In this document: positions 27,016-36,160 of the stretch, piece by piece
Numbering within the stretch: the first letter of the stretch is position 1
Layout of the letters: every line of letters begins with the position of its first letter
Assembly: GCF_965208485.1 (NCBI RefSeq)
Contig: NZ_OZ242344.1
Location: forward strand, 124,001-188,000
Length of the DNA stretch: 64,000 nt
Direction: 5' to 3'
Source: Poriferisodalis sp965208485
GTDB taxonomy: Bacteria; Actinomycetota; Acidimicrobiia; Acidimicrobiales; Poriferisodalaceae
Notes under the pieces: model-generated
The model's database searches: none
Seen by the model: the letters and a program-made list of their open reading frames with translations, nothing else
What the model was told of the DNA's origin: nothing
Translations under genes and position numbers: made by a program

Positions 27016-27991
27016 TGGTGCGCTCCCGCAACCTGATGCGCGGGTCGATGATCGTGTACAGCAGATCGGTCAGCAGGTTCGCCACGATCACCATGACCGA
27101 TGACACCATCAGCACGCCAAGCAGCACTGAGGTGTCCCGCCGAAGGATGGAGTCGAACGCGAGCCTTCCGAGGCCGGGCCAGTTGAAGACAGTTTCGACG
27201 AGCAACGCGCCCGACAGCAGCGCCCCGAACTGCAGACCGATCACCGTCACCACGGGAATGATCGCGTTGCGCAACGCGTGCTTGTACACCACGCGGCGTT
27301 CGCCCAGCCCCTTCGCCCGGGCGGTGCGCACGTAGTCCGATTCGAGCACTTCCAGCATGGAGGCCCGCGACAAGCGGCTGTACTGCGCCAAGTAGATGAG
27401 GCCCAGCGTCAGGGCCGGCAGTATCAGATGCTCGCCGACGTCGAGGATGTTCGCGAGCATGCCTTCGCCGTAGCTCACGTCGTGCCAGCCCTGCACCGGC
27501 AGCAGCTTCCAGGTTGACGCGAACAGAATCACCAGCATGATGCCGGTCCAGAACACCGGCATCGAGAACCCCACGAGGGCCAGCACCGTTGCGCCGTGGC
27601 TCCATGGGCTCTCGGGGCGGCGAGCGGTCGCCACGCCGACCATGGTTCCTGCCGCAACGGCAAACGCCAGCGCGGTGCCTACCAGCAGCACTGTCGGCCA
27701 CAGCCGTGCCCCAATGAGGGAAGTGACTGACTGGTTGAAGAAATACGAATCGCCGAGATCGCCGGTGGCGACACGGCCGATGTAGGACCCGAGCTGCACC
27801 ACGAATGGACGATCCAGGCCGTACTGCTCTCGGATCTCTGCGAGCAACTCAGGGTCGCCGGCACCGCTCTCGCCCACGATCACCGTGGCGGGATCGCCGG
27901 GCGTCAGGTGTATCAGCAGGAAATTGAGGCACATCACTGCCAGGATCAGCCCCAGTGCTTGGGCGATCCTGGCAGCGATGGACCTCAGCAT
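27008..27991 (-). CDS. Peptide-type ABC transporter permease (DppB/OppB type)
   Basis: 327 residues, six membrane segments. The N-terminal helix (LGLILAVMCLNFLLIHLTPGDPA) and PGDP-type motif are diagnostic of DppB/OppB; the coupling motif is VRTARAKGLGERRVVYKHALRNA. It follows the binding-protein gene by 56 bases and pairs with the DppC-type permease. Confidence 0.94.
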   Translation of the reverse strand: MLRSIAARIAQALGLILAVMCLNFLLIHLTPGDPATVIVGESGAGDPELLAEIREQYGLDRPFVVQLGSYIGRVATGDLGDSYFFNQSVTSLIGARLWPTVLLVGTALAFAVAAGTMVGVATARRPESPWSHGATVLALVGFSMPVFWTGIMLVILFASTWKLLPVQGWHDVSYGEGMLANILDVGEHLILPALTLGLIYLAQYSRLSRASMLEVLESDYVRTARAKGLGERRVVYKHALRNAIIPVVTVIGLQFGALLSGALLVETVFNWPGLGRLAFDSILRRDTSVLLGVLMVSSVMVIVANLLTDLLYTIIDPRIRLRERTNV

Positions 27992-28047
27992 GAATTGACC
28001 TCTGGATCAGTGACCGGCGACGTCAAGCGACGTGGGCCGTGTCGTCG

Positions 28048-29826
28048 CTACTGGTCCAGCCAGACCTCGTGCATCGGCGACATCATGCCCCAGATGGTGC
28101 TGGTCGGTGGGTTCTGGACACGCGGGTTGTAGGCCTGCCAATACTGAGGTGTCGCCAGATAGTAAATCGGCACATCCTCGGCGACGATCTGCTGGAACTG
28201 GGCGTACAGCGCAGCGCGGCGGTCGGCGTCGAGTTCTTGGCCGGCCTGCGCCAGGATCCGGTCGACCCTGGAGTTTGAGTAACCGGTGTTGTTCGTCCAG
28301 ATTCCCTTATCGATGTTGTCGCTGAGATACGAGCGGTGGACGCCGATGACCGGATCACCCCAGTTCCAGACATTGTTGATCGTCATCTGATATTCGCGGC
28401 CCGCGATGCGACCGGCCCATGTCGGGAAGTCGGGCGAGACGCTCAGCTCCACGTTGATGCCGGCGTCCTCGAGCGCCTGCACCACGTACTCGGCGTAGAT
28501 CACCTGCGTCGGCGGGATGTAGTCGATGGTGAGGCTGAGCTCGCCCTCGCCGTAGCCGGCCTCGGCCAGCAGCGCCTTCGCGCGGTCGACGTCATGGTCG
28601 TAGGCGTTGACCGTGGAGTCGTGGAACGGGCTTGCCGTCACGATGCCCGATGTGGCCGGGATAGTCAGACCTTGGTCGAGCGCGTCGATCATGAAGTCAC
28701 GGTCAATGGCGTAGGCGATGGCCTGGCGAACCCGCTTGTCCGACAGCGCCGGATCGTCCACGTTCATCTCCAGCCACTGGATCTGCCCGATTGCCTCGTG
28801 GCCCCTAGAAGTCACCGTCACGCGCTCATCGTCCATCAGGCGCAGGATGTTCGCCGCCGGCCCGAGCGTGACCGAGAGGTCGATCTCGCCGTTCTCGAGG
28901 CCCAGCACGATGTTGGTGGCATCGGGGATGATCTGCACGACGATCTCGTCAAGGCACGGTGCTCCCTCAATGAAGAAGTCATCGAAGCGTTCCATCCGGA
29001 TGATGGTGCCGGCCTCGTACTCGGCCAGCCGGAACGGACCGGAGCCGACGAAATCCTCGGTGTTGCGCGGGTGAGTCGGCATCTCGTGGCCGTCGTCGAA
29101 GATGTGCTTCGGGATGACGGGTAGCAGCGCTGGCGACATCGCCAGCAGGATCGCCGGGTGCGGCTGACTCAGGTTGATGACCGCGGTGTGCTCGTCAGGC
29201 GTGTCTACGCTCGTCACCGGTGCGTACATCGTCTTGAACGGGTGATGCGCCTGCACCGTCTGGATGGAGAACGCCACGTCAGCAGAGGTGATGGGCATCC
29301 CGTCGTGGAACACGGCGTCGTCCACGAGGTGCAGCGTCACCGAGAGGCCGTCATCGGCAATCTCCCAGTCATGCGCCAAGTACGGCATCGGATTGTACTC
29401 GGCGTCGTACCGCAGCGGGCTGGCATTGAGCTGCGTGCCGGGCACCGCCGTCGCGTAGCCCGACTGCACCGTGCCGTTCAGGTGCCGTGGCACCTGCGTG
29501 CTGCCGATGATGAGTGTTCCGCCGACACTGGCCCCGCCGTTGCACGTGTCCATGGCCATGTCGTCGGCCATGTCGTCATCCGTCATGTCGTCGTCGGCCA
29601 TGTCGTCGGCCATGTCGTCGTCGGCCATGTCGTCGTCGGCCATGTCGTCGTCGGCCATGTCGTCGTCGGCCATGTCGTCGGCCATGTCGTCGTCGGCCAT
29701 GTTGTCGTCGGCCATGTTGTCGTCGGCCGCGGGTGCCGCACCTTCATCGTCGTCGTCGCTCGCACAGGCCGCAGCGACAAGCGCAACAACAGCCAGTACG
29801 GCAACGAGCAGTCGCCATTTCTTCAT
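28048..29826 (-). CDS. Peptide-type ABC transporter, substrate-binding lipoprotein (SBP_bac_5)
   Basis: 592 residues from the ATG at 29826, which has GGGAGAG about 7 bases upstream. Signal peptide and lipobox (VAAAC) come first, then a ~60-residue acidic linker of ADDDM/ADDM units, then a family-5 solute-binding fold: GGTLIIGSTQVPRHLN, a DDAVFHDGMPITSADVAFS motif and GSGPFRLAEYEAGT. The first gene of the transporter operon. Substrate unknown: family members bind peptides, nickel or sugars. The downstream amidohydrolase hints at an amide or N-acyl compound. Confidence 0.93.
   Translation of the reverse strand: MKKWRLLVAVLAVVALVAAACASDDDDEGAAPAADDNMADDNMADDDMADDMADDDMADDDMADDDMADDDMADDMADDDMTDDDMADDMAMDTCNGGASVGGTLIIGSTQVPRHLNGTVQSGYATAVPGTQLNASPLRYDAEYNPMPYLAHDWEIADDGLSVTLHLVDDAVFHDGMPITSADVAFSIQTVQAHHPFKTMYAPVTSVDTPDEHTAVINLSQPHPAILLAMSPALLPVIPKHIFDDGHEMPTHPRNTEDFVGSGPFRLAEYEAGTIIRMERFDDFFIEGAPCLDEIVVQIIPDATNIVLGLENGEIDLSVTLGPAANILRLMDDERVTVTSRGHEAIGQIQWLEMNVDDPALSDKRVRQAIAYAIDRDFMIDALDQGLTIPATSGIVTASPFHDSTVNAYDHDVDRAKALLAEAGYGEGELSLTIDYIPPTQVIYAEYVVQALEDAGINVELSVSPDFPTWAGRIAGREYQMTINNVWNWGDPVIGVHRSYLSDNIDKGIWTNNTGYSNSRVDRILAQAGQELDADRRAALYAQFQQIVAEDVPIYYLATPQYWQAYNPRVQNPPTSTIWGMMSPMHEVWLDQ
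29551..29730 (-). repeat. Asp/Met-rich coding minisatellite in the binding protein
   Basis: Units of 12-15 bases (GCCATGTCGTCGTCG on the plus strand) encode alternating ADDDM and ADDM. The tract lies between the lipobox and the folded domain, so it would be a flexible, strongly negative, methionine-bearing tether on the cell surface. Confidence 0.9.
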
Positions 29827-30041
29827 GGATCGCTCTCCCTCGCCCACGCATGCCTGCCCGCGAGATATTGCGATCAGGTCGAGCAATCCGCCCGAAGCGT
29901 GGCGGTACCGTATCGCGACCTGCGGCACGGATCACGCCAAACCGTGTCGCACCAGGCAGACCCAACAGTGACACTCGGGAATATTGTGTAAGCGGCGTGG
30001 TCTGAGGGTCCGCAGCTGGGTGCTGTGGGCCGGGGAGGATC

Positions 30042-30890
30042 ATGTCTGTGACTGATCTTGACATGCCGGCTGTGCCGGCGAGCGACGCTGCTGATGAGGC
30101 GGCGATGAAGGACTGGGCTGAGCATCTGGTTGCTCAGGCTCGCGCTGAGGGCGCGGGTGCTGACCGGCGAGGGCGGCTTGTTGACCGGGCTGGTGCGCCA
30201 GGTGCTCCAGACCGGTCTCGAGGTCGAGATGACCGAGCATCTGGGCTATGAGCGGCACGCTCCGGAGGGTCGCGGGTCACCGAACTCCCGCAACGGGTCG
30301 ACGCCCAAGCGGGTCACCACTGAGATCGGCGAGGTTGACCTGGCGGTGCCCCGTGATCGGGCGGGGACGTTCGAGCCGGCCACGGTGCCCAAGCACCGGC
30401 GTCGTCTGGACGGCTTGTCGGGGAATGTGATCAGCCTGTATGGGTAGGGGCTCACCACCGGGGAGATCCAGGACCATCTGGCCGAGATCTACGACGTCTC
30501 GGTGAGCCGGGAGACGATCTCGGTAGATCACCGAGGGGATCGTGGCCGACATGGCCGTGTGGCAGAACCGGCCCCTCGACGCGGTCTATGCGGTGCTGCT
30601 GATCGACGCGATCGTCGTCAAGGTCCGCGATTCCCAGGTCGCCAACCGGCCCGTGTACGTGGCGATCGGCGTGGATCTCGCCGGCGAGCGCGACGTGGGG
30701 GGCATGTGGCTGGGCCCATCAGGCGGGGAGGGCGCCACCCAGTGGGCGGCGATGCTCACCGAGCTGCGCAACCGAGGTCTGGCCGATGCGTTGATCGTGT
30801 GCTGCGACGGGCTTCGGGGCCTGCGGGGGTCGATCCGGGCGACGTGGCCCGACGCCACGGTGCAGACCTGCGTGGTGCACATGGTGCGCA
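30042..30890 (+). pseudogene. IS256-type transposase, N-terminal part
   Basis: It begins with ATG after GGGGAGG. Segments such as LTGEGGLLTGLVRQVLQ, EHLGYERHAPEG, GLTTGEIQDHLAEIYDVSVSRETIS and VYVAIGVDLAGERDV are typical of mutator-type/IS256 transposases. The frame changes near 30155 and 30525, and there is an in-frame TAG at 30445. The reading frame ends at CVVHMVR, where the inserted transposon starts. It is inactive by several independent lesions. Confidence 0.88.
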
Positions 30891-32876
30891 TTAACCGGCC
30901 TTGGGGGTCGCGGTCAACTGGTGGTTTCGGTGGCGGGTGGTTGTGAGGTGTTGTTCGAGGTGTTGGATGACTCGGTCGTGGCGGGCGGCCTCGTCGGTCC
31001 AGCCGCGTTGGTGGGCGTCGTCGCGAAGGGTGCGGATGTCGTCGAGTTGCTCGGCGATGACGGGTTCTCGGGCGGGGTCGGGGACGAAGTTGTCGCATTG
31101 CTCGCAGATGTTCGAGTAGGTGCAGGCGCCCGCGATCGGGTGGCGTGAACAGAAGCCGTGCGCGACGCGGGTCTTGATCATTTCGGTGTGGAGCCAGTCG
31201 ACTTTGGCGGGGATCGCGGTGGTTCGGCCGGCTGGGACGATGTGGATGGGGCGCCGGGCGCGGACCTTGTTCATCGCGGTGTCATAGGCGGCTCGCACGG
31301 TGGGCGAGGCGAGCTGCGCGTAGCGCAGCGTCATCTCGGGGGTGACGTGGCCGAGCAACGCCATCAGCGCGGGCAGTGACATGCCGGCGTTGACGAGTTC
31401 GGTGCCGAAGGTGTGGCGGAGCTGGTGGGGCACGACTCGCAGTGGTTGCCTGTCGGGGCCGGTGAGCCCGGCGGTGTCGGCGGCGTGTTGGAGTGCGCGT
31501 CTGATCCGATGTGCTCCGGGGCGTCGCCCGCGTTCGGTGAACACGAAGTCGCAGAGGCGTCCGTCGCGTGGATGCGGAAGGGGTCGTTGCCGGTCGCGGT
31601 TGGTGATCCAGGCGTCGAGCGCGGCGAGTGGTGCTGGGTCCAGCGGCACCATTCGTTCGGTGCCGAGCTTGCCGATGGGGACCTTCAGCCAGGTGCCGTG
31701 GGTGCCGAAGGTGACGAGGCAGTCGAGTTCGAGGTCCAACAGCTCGCTGATGCGCATCCCAGTGGCTCGCAGCAAGATGATCCCGGTTCGGGCGAAGTCG
31801 TCATCGAGGTGTTCCACGGCGGCCATCAGATCTCGGTCGACGCTGGGCGGGAGCGCGCGTGGGAGGGGTGCGGGCAGGCGGGGCAGGTCGGCGAGGAAGA
31901 ACAGCCGGCGGTTGGGTTGGCTGGCCCATCCCCATTCGGTGATGTCTTCGAAGAAGACGCGCAAATCGACCAGATCGTGGTGGAACTGGGTTGGCGACAC
32001 GGTCCGCCCGCGACCGTTGTTGCCGCGGCACGGCCGGGTTCTGGCCCAGGCGATGAACGGTTCGATGTGGACGGTGCGGTCGAGTTGATCGAGCCGTTCG
32101 ATGTCGGGATGGTGGTCCGCGAGCCAGTCACACAGGACCCGGACCGACTTGATCCGCATCTGCACCGTTGACGGTCGCAGCACCGTGGAGATCGTCTCGG
32201 CATAGCGGACAGCCTCGCGGGCGATCGCGGGTTGCGGGATCGTGGCTGCGTGCTGCGCAGCGCTCCGTGCCGGTGGTTGGCCCAATCGGGGTGCGACATC
32301 GCAGATGCCAAGCTGAAAGCAGATGTGACGCAGCGAGAACAGGCGCGTCTTCAGCCGGGTCCGCGCAGATGCCGTCACCGCGGGACTGCGATCAAGCTCC
32401 GCAACGATCGCGTCGAAGTCGGCGTCGTGGAGACCGTCGATGGCCTTGTCGGCCCACACACAGATCATCGACGCTGCCAGGACCACAACCTGGCGGGTCC
32501 AGTTCTTGCTCCATCCGAGCCCCAACGCCATCTGTTCGACCCGGGCGATGCCGTCGGGGTGAGCGGCGGCCCACACCGACGGCAGATCACAGCCGGCCGG
32601 TTTGGCGAGCAGCAGCTCGAGATCGGGTCGCCGTCGGCCCGACACGAACAGCCACGTCACGAACGGCCATGCCTTCGCCCGGCGCAGATCCGCCAACCGG
32701 GCAACCGTCGGGCGTTGCATCCACACATCCAGATCCCGATGGACGCTCATGAACCGGCGAGCCCGACACACACGATCCCGCCGAGCGCCAAGCGTGACCG
32801 GCAACGCCGCGACGCGGTCTTCGTAGTCGGCCAACACATCGACAGCCGTTTCCCCGCCGGCGGCCGCAGCGATCAT
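30891..32876 (-). CDS. Large tyrosine recombinase (TnpB-like)
   Basis: 661 residues from an ATG whose last bases overlap the stop of the upstream recombinase gene (ATGA). N-terminal helical region, then a core-binding domain, then the catalytic domain near residues 360-540: arginine in ATGMRISELLDL, PHQLRHTFGTEL (HxxR) and LGHVTPEMTLRYA with the nucleophilic tyrosine. After this comes a Cys cluster, CTYSNICEQCDNFVP, probably metal-binding, as in Tn554-type TnpB. The stop codon TAA is formed by the terminal inverted repeat itself. Acts with the smaller recombinase on the transposon ends. Confidence 0.88.
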   Translation of the reverse strand: MIAAAAGGETAVDVLADYEDRVAALPVTLGARRDRVCRARRFMSVHRDLDVWMQRPTVARLADLRRAKAWPFVTWLFVSGRRRPDLELLLAKPAGCDLPSVWAAAHPDGIARVEQMALGLGWSKNWTRQVVVLAASMICVWADKAIDGLHDADFDAIVAELDRSPAVTASARTRLKTRLFSLRHICFQLGICDVAPRLGQPPARSAAQHAATIPQPAIAREAVRYAETISTVLRPSTVQMRIKSVRVLCDWLADHHPDIERLDQLDRTVHIEPFIAWARTRPCRGNNGRGRTVSPTQFHHDLVDLRVFFEDITEWGWASQPNRRLFFLADLPRLPAPLPRALPPSVDRDLMAAVEHLDDDFARTGIILLRATGMRISELLDLELDCLVTFGTHGTWLKVPIGKLGTERMVPLDPAPLAALDAWITNRDRQRPLPHPRDGRLCDFVFTERGRRPGAHRIRRALQHAADTAGLTGPDRQPLRVVPHQLRHTFGTELVNAGMSLPALMALLGHVTPEMTLRYAQLASPTVRAAYDTAMNKVRARRPIHIVPAGRTTAIPAKVDWLHTEMIKTRVAHGFCSRHPIAGACTYSNICEQCDNFVPDPAREPVIAEQLDDIRTLRDDAHQRGWTDEAARHDRVIQHLEQHLTTTRHRNHQLTATPKAG

Positions 32877-33667
32877 CGCTGAACCGCCCGAACCCGCGAC
32901 CACTCCGCAGCGATCGTCTCCGCGTTCGGGTGCACATACGCGGCGGTCGTTTCGGCGTGCGCGTGCCCCATCAGGTCGCGCAGCACCAACAGATCCATCC
33001 CCGCCGCGGCCAGCTCAGTCCCGAACGTGTGCCGCAGCCGATGCGGCCGCACCCGCTGGGCGCCCGAACGAGCCCGATGCGTCCGGAACACCCGCCGCAA
33101 CCCGGCCTCGCTCATCGCCTGGCCCGCCGTCGGACCGCGCAACACCACGAAACACTCCGGTGTCGTCAACCCGGCCGGTCGCTCCAGACGCAGATACGAA
33201 CCCAACGCGGTGAAGAACGCTCGATCAACAGGCACCGTTCGCTGCTTGCCGCCCTTGCCGGTGACCATCACCTGTCCCATCCCGACATCGATGTCGGCCA
33301 GGCGCAGCGACCGCACCTCCGACGCGCGCAGGCCGCCGAGCAACATCAACAACACCACCGCCCGGTCACGATGACGGTCCAGATCGGCCAAGAACACCGA
33401 AACCTCCTCCGCCGGCAAGCTCTCAGGCAACGGACGGCTCTGACGCACCAGCCGACCATCCGAACCGCGGTGACGGCCACCAACATGACCCAGCACCCCG
33501 CGGCGAACCTGGCGCAGCCCGCCCGAGCGTCGAGGCGACGGCACCGGATTCACCTCGATCTCGCCGCTCATCACCAAGTAGTCGAACAAGCCACGCACCG
33601 CCGCCACGCGACGGTTCATCGTCGCCGCCGCCGCGCCACGACGCTCCTGCAACCGGACCACCCGACT
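32873..33667 (-). pseudogene. Small tyrosine recombinase (TnpA-like), C-terminal part
   Basis: About 262 codons with a complete catalytic domain: LGGLRASEVRSLRL arginine, KGGKQRTVPV lysine, RPHRLRHTFGTEL and LMGHAHAETTAAYVHP with the tyrosine. The N-terminal core-binding domain is missing its first helices, which are found beyond the IS3-like element at 35217-35430. The gene is therefore split by that insertion. A GTG at 33661 could still allow a shortened protein. Confidence 0.8.
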
Positions 33668-33754
33668 GTGTTGCGTCTGATTTCGCGCGACGGGTTCTGA
33701 GTTTTTTCGAGCAGCGTCGGTCAGGGTTGGCGGTCTCAGCGCAGGAGGCTGCCG

Positions 33755-34087
33755 ATGACCGCTCCGCCGGGCCGGAGACCGAGGAAGATGCTCACAGCGG
33801 AGCAGAAGTACGACTTGTGGGTGCGGATGCTGACTGGGCAGATCACCCAGGCCGAGGCGGCGGCGGAGGCCGGCGTGGATCGGTCGGTGGTGTCTCGTTT
33901 GCGTGCGGTGGCACGCGACGGGGCGATCGCTGCGTTGGGGGCGTCGAAGCCTGGGCGGCCACGCCGGACGCGGGCCGAGGCGTCCGAGGCGGCGGCGTTG
34001 CGGGCGGAGGTGGAGCGGCTGGGCCGCACTGTTGTGGAGCAGGCCGTGGAGCTGGCGGTGCTGCGGGGAAAAACGGGCTGGGGATGA
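33755..34087 (+). CDS. IS3-like transposase OrfA (helix-turn-helix)
   Basis: 110 residues with a helix-turn-helix (TAEQKYDLWVRMLTGQITQAEAAAEAGV...VVSRLR) and a leucine-rich C-terminal helix with heptads (AALRAEVERLGRTVVEQAVEL). It would bind the IS ends. AGGAGG lies six bases before the ATG. The stop overlaps the OrfB start (ATGA). Confidence 0.85.
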   Translation: MTAPPGRRPRKMLTAEQKYDLWVRMLTGQITQAEAAAEAGVDRSVVSRLRAVARDGAIAALGASKPGRPRRTRAEASEAAALRAEVERLGRTVVEQAVELAVLRGKTGWG

Positions 34088-35142
34088 GCGGCCCTGTTCC
34101 CGCCCGCGTCGATGGGGCCGCCAAGGAGTGCTTGCTGGGGCTGATCGACGACGCCACCGCAGCGGGATGGACCCACGGCCGGGTGTGCGCGGTGCTGGGC
34201 ATCGATCGGCGCCGGGCGTGGCGCTGGTCCCGGCGCCGCGACGCGGGGCAGCTCGATGACGCCCGCCCCGGGGGCCGTGCGGTCCATGGGCTGCTGGGGT
34301 GGGAACGCGACGAGATCGTGAAGCTGTTCGACGAATGGGGCGACGTCGACCGGTCCCATCGCAAGCTCGCCCACCGGGGCTCCTGTCTGGGCCGGGTGTG
34401 GGTGTCGCCGTCCAGCGTGGACCGCGTTCTCGCAGGCCACGGCCTCGCCCTGGCAGGCGTGCCGCGCCCCAAGCGGACGGCTCGCTCGCCGTGGCCCGGC
34501 TGGTGCGAGTGGCGCCCCAACCAGCTGTGGTGCTGGGACGGCACCCAGTTCCCCCGATGCCGGCCCGCCAAGCACGCCTACGCGATCGTTGATGTCGTGT
34601 CCCGCAAGTGGATCGCCGCCCACCTCACCGGCACCCCGGACTCGGTCGCCGCTCGAGTGCTGTCCGCCGAAGCGCTCCAAGCCGAGGGGCTGCTCACCGA
34701 CGAGATCGCGGCCCGCTTGGCCGATCCCGACGCCGAGCCGCCTCAGCACGACGACATCCCGCTGCTGCTGGCGCTGTCGGACAACGGCCCCGAGATGCGC
34801 GCCGGCGACACCGCCCGCTTCATGGCCGCCTGCTCGATCGCCCAGCACTTCGGCCGCCCATCCACGCCCACCGACCAAGCCTGGATCGAGTCACTCTTCG
34901 GGCACCTCAAAGACGAGCACCCCCACCTCGACACGCTGGACCGTCCCGCCGATCTCGCCCGGGAGCCCGAACGCGTCCGGACCCACTACAACGAGAACCG
35001 GCTGCACGAAGGCATCGGACACGTCACCCCCCAAGACGAGCACCAAGGCCGAGGCGACGACATCCGCCAAGCCCGACGCGACGGCCTCCGACAAGCCGAC
35101 GCCCAACGCCGCCACGCCCACCGAAACCCACCACTACCATGA
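34084..35142 (+). CDS. IS3-like transposase OrfB (rve integrase core)
   Basis: 352 residues. The DDE residues of the retroviral-type integrase core are visible as Asp in LWCWDGTQF, Asp in LALSDNGPEM and Glu in AWIESLFGHLK. The start at 34084 overlaps the OrfA stop. OrfB is in the -1 frame relative to OrfA, and a GGGGAAAAACGGG stretch just upstream is a weak candidate for frameshifting. The frame appears intact, so this element may be the youngest layer of the nest. Confidence 0.88.
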   Translation: MSGPVPARVDGAAKECLLGLIDDATAAGWTHGRVCAVLGIDRRRAWRWSRRRDAGQLDDARPGGRAVHGLLGWERDEIVKLFDEWGDVDRSHRKLAHRGSCLGRVWVSPSSVDRVLAGHGLALAGVPRPKRTARSPWPGWCEWRPNQLWCWDGTQFPRCRPAKHAYAIVDVVSRKWIAAHLTGTPDSVAARVLSAEALQAEGLLTDEIAARLADPDAEPPQHDDIPLLLALSDNGPEMRAGDTARFMAACSIAQHFGRPSTPTDQAWIESLFGHLKDEHPHLDTLDRPADLAREPERVRTHYNENRLHEGIGHVTPQDEHQGRGDDIRQARRDGLRQADAQRRHAHRNPPLP

Positions 35143-35216
35143 CCAACCAACCACCACCGCCAGCCCGCCGACGCTGCTTGAAAAACCCGGCAATCTGTCG
35201 CGAAGAGTCAGAAACA

Positions 35217-35430
35217 CCTCACGCACCGTTCGCAGTGAGAACTCACGAACCTCCAGATGCGCCAACCACCTGTTCGCCAGACCGACCACATCCCCATCAC
35301 CGACCAGACGGTGACCGCCATCGATGACCGCTACTCGCAACCCCACCACAGCCTCCTCGACCGAAGTCTCCACCCCCGACCAGCACCACGCGCGGACCCA
35401 CACGCCACCAACCGAAGCCCCGAGCCCCAA
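35217..35430 (-). pseudogene. Small tyrosine recombinase (TnpA-like), N-terminal part
   Basis: The minus-strand frame contains VGLANRWLAHLEVREFSLRT, the typical start of a SAM-like core-binding domain. It ends where the IS3-like element begins. Joined to the fragment at 32873-33667 it gives a recombinase of about 330 residues. The exact start is uncertain; no strong ribosome-binding site was seen. Confidence 0.6.
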
Positions 35431-35446
35431 GGCCGGTTAACGGAGA

Positions 35447-35891
35447 ACAGCCTCCGCTACGCATCCAACAAGCACTGGGGACCCATCACCAAGGCCATGC
35501 GGGAGACCTCTGCACCTCAGCGACCGTCGAGGCCGCCCAGACGCGGTTCGAGGCCTTCGCCGAGGACTGGGAAGGCACCTACCCCGCCATGATCCGCTCC
35601 TGGCGGCAGGCCTGGGACGAGTTCACCCCGTTCGGGGAGTTCCCCGCCGAGCTGCGCAAGGTCGTCTACACCACCAACGCCATCGAGAGCCTCAACGCCC
35701 GATTCCGCCGAGCCGTGCGCCATCGAGGGCACTTCCCCAACGAACAAGCCGCCATGAGAGTCCTCTACCTTGTCGCCACGACCCGGCGCAAGAACCGCAC
35801 CGACCTGATCGGCCGCACCAACGGCTGGAAAGCCATCCTGAACACACTGACCGTCCACTACGGCGACCGCATCGCCGACCACATCCGATGA
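35447..35891 (+). pseudogene. IS256-type transposase, C-terminal part
   Basis: It resumes as SLRYASNKHWGPITKAMRE, exactly where the N-terminal part stopped, and continues to the conserved KVVYTTNAIESLNARFRRAV and HRGHFPNEQAAMRVLYL segments. A frame change lies near 35500. It ends at a TGA shortly before the IS256 right end. Confidence 0.88.
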
Positions 35892-35937
35892 ACACCATCA
35901 CGGCCGGTTACACAAAAATCCGAGTGTCACTGTTGGG

Positions 35938-36160
35938 TTTGCCGGGGCTCTCTGCCAGGGGGTTACGGTCCGGTCCTGCGCTCGGCGATGACTCCACAAA
36001 ATTTTGGCTTCGTGCCTGTTGTCCGACGTGTCGCGTCGAGTGTGGGGCCGGCAGGAGCGCTCCTGTCTTGAAGGGAGCCTGATCGTCTCGACTCGGATGT
36101 GACGAAGCGCCCCTGCCGTTCCCGGACCCACCGGAGCATTACTTCCAGCAGGAGCACAGC
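35938..36160. other. Left non-coding end of the IS110 element
   Basis: 223 bases between the IS256 end and the IS110 gene. It includes TGTCCGACG (36020-36028), whose complement occurs just after the gene at 37268-37276. In IS110-group elements the left non-coding end encodes a bridge RNA, so this is the place to look for one. The exact element boundary is not determinable here. Confidence 0.45.

Larger units (their letters stand above)
33668..35216 (+). mobile_element. IS3-like two-frame insertion sequence
   Basis: It is bounded by imperfect inverted repeats about 45 bases long: both ends share TCTGA...TTCGCG...GGGTTTTTC-AGCAGCGTCGG (the left reading TTTTTTCGAGCAGCGTCGG). The ends are assigned to within a few bases. 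It carries an orfA/orfB pair on the plus strand, opposite to the recombinase genes it interrupts. Confidence 0.75.
30891..35440 (-). mobile_element. Two-recombinase transposon (Tn554-like) with 16-bp inverted repeats
   Basis: The ends are TTAACCGGCCTTGGGG at 30891-30906 and its exact complement at 35425-35440. Inside, on the minus strand, are two coupled tyrosine recombinase genes (about 330 codons when rejoined, and 661). This order and these sizes resemble tnpA and tnpB of Tn554; the three-recombinase RIT elements are another possible kin. The host IS256 frame resumes six bases after the right end (CGGAGA, 35441-35446). Such unmatched bases resemble the coupling sequences left by tyrosine-recombinase transposons. 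An IS3-like element is inserted in it. Confidence 0.75.
29961..35937 (+). mobile_element. IS256-type insertion sequence, split by a 4.55-kb insertion
   Basis: The ends are near-perfect inverted repeats: CCCAACAGTGACACTCGG at 29961 and its complement ending at 35937, with a further TGTGTAA-CGGC block inside both. Without the insertion at 30891-35440 the element is about 1.43 kb, normal for IS256. A direct duplication of the target could not be recognised. It sits upstream of the ABC operon and may have displaced part of its promoter region. Confidence 0.85.

Noticed and set aside
29551..29730. Regular repeats that look CRISPR-like
   Set aside because: The units are 12-15 bases without spacers and lie in frame inside a lipoprotein gene; likewise the 9-base tract at 55811.
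34050..34090. Programmed -1 frameshift between OrfA and OrfB
   Set aside because: The A-run has only five A and the heptamer is not a canonical slippery site; the ATGA overlap gives a simpler coupling.
29953..35945. Target-site duplication around the IS256 element
   Set aside because: The eight bases outside each end do not match, so either the ends are off by a few bases or later changes erased it.
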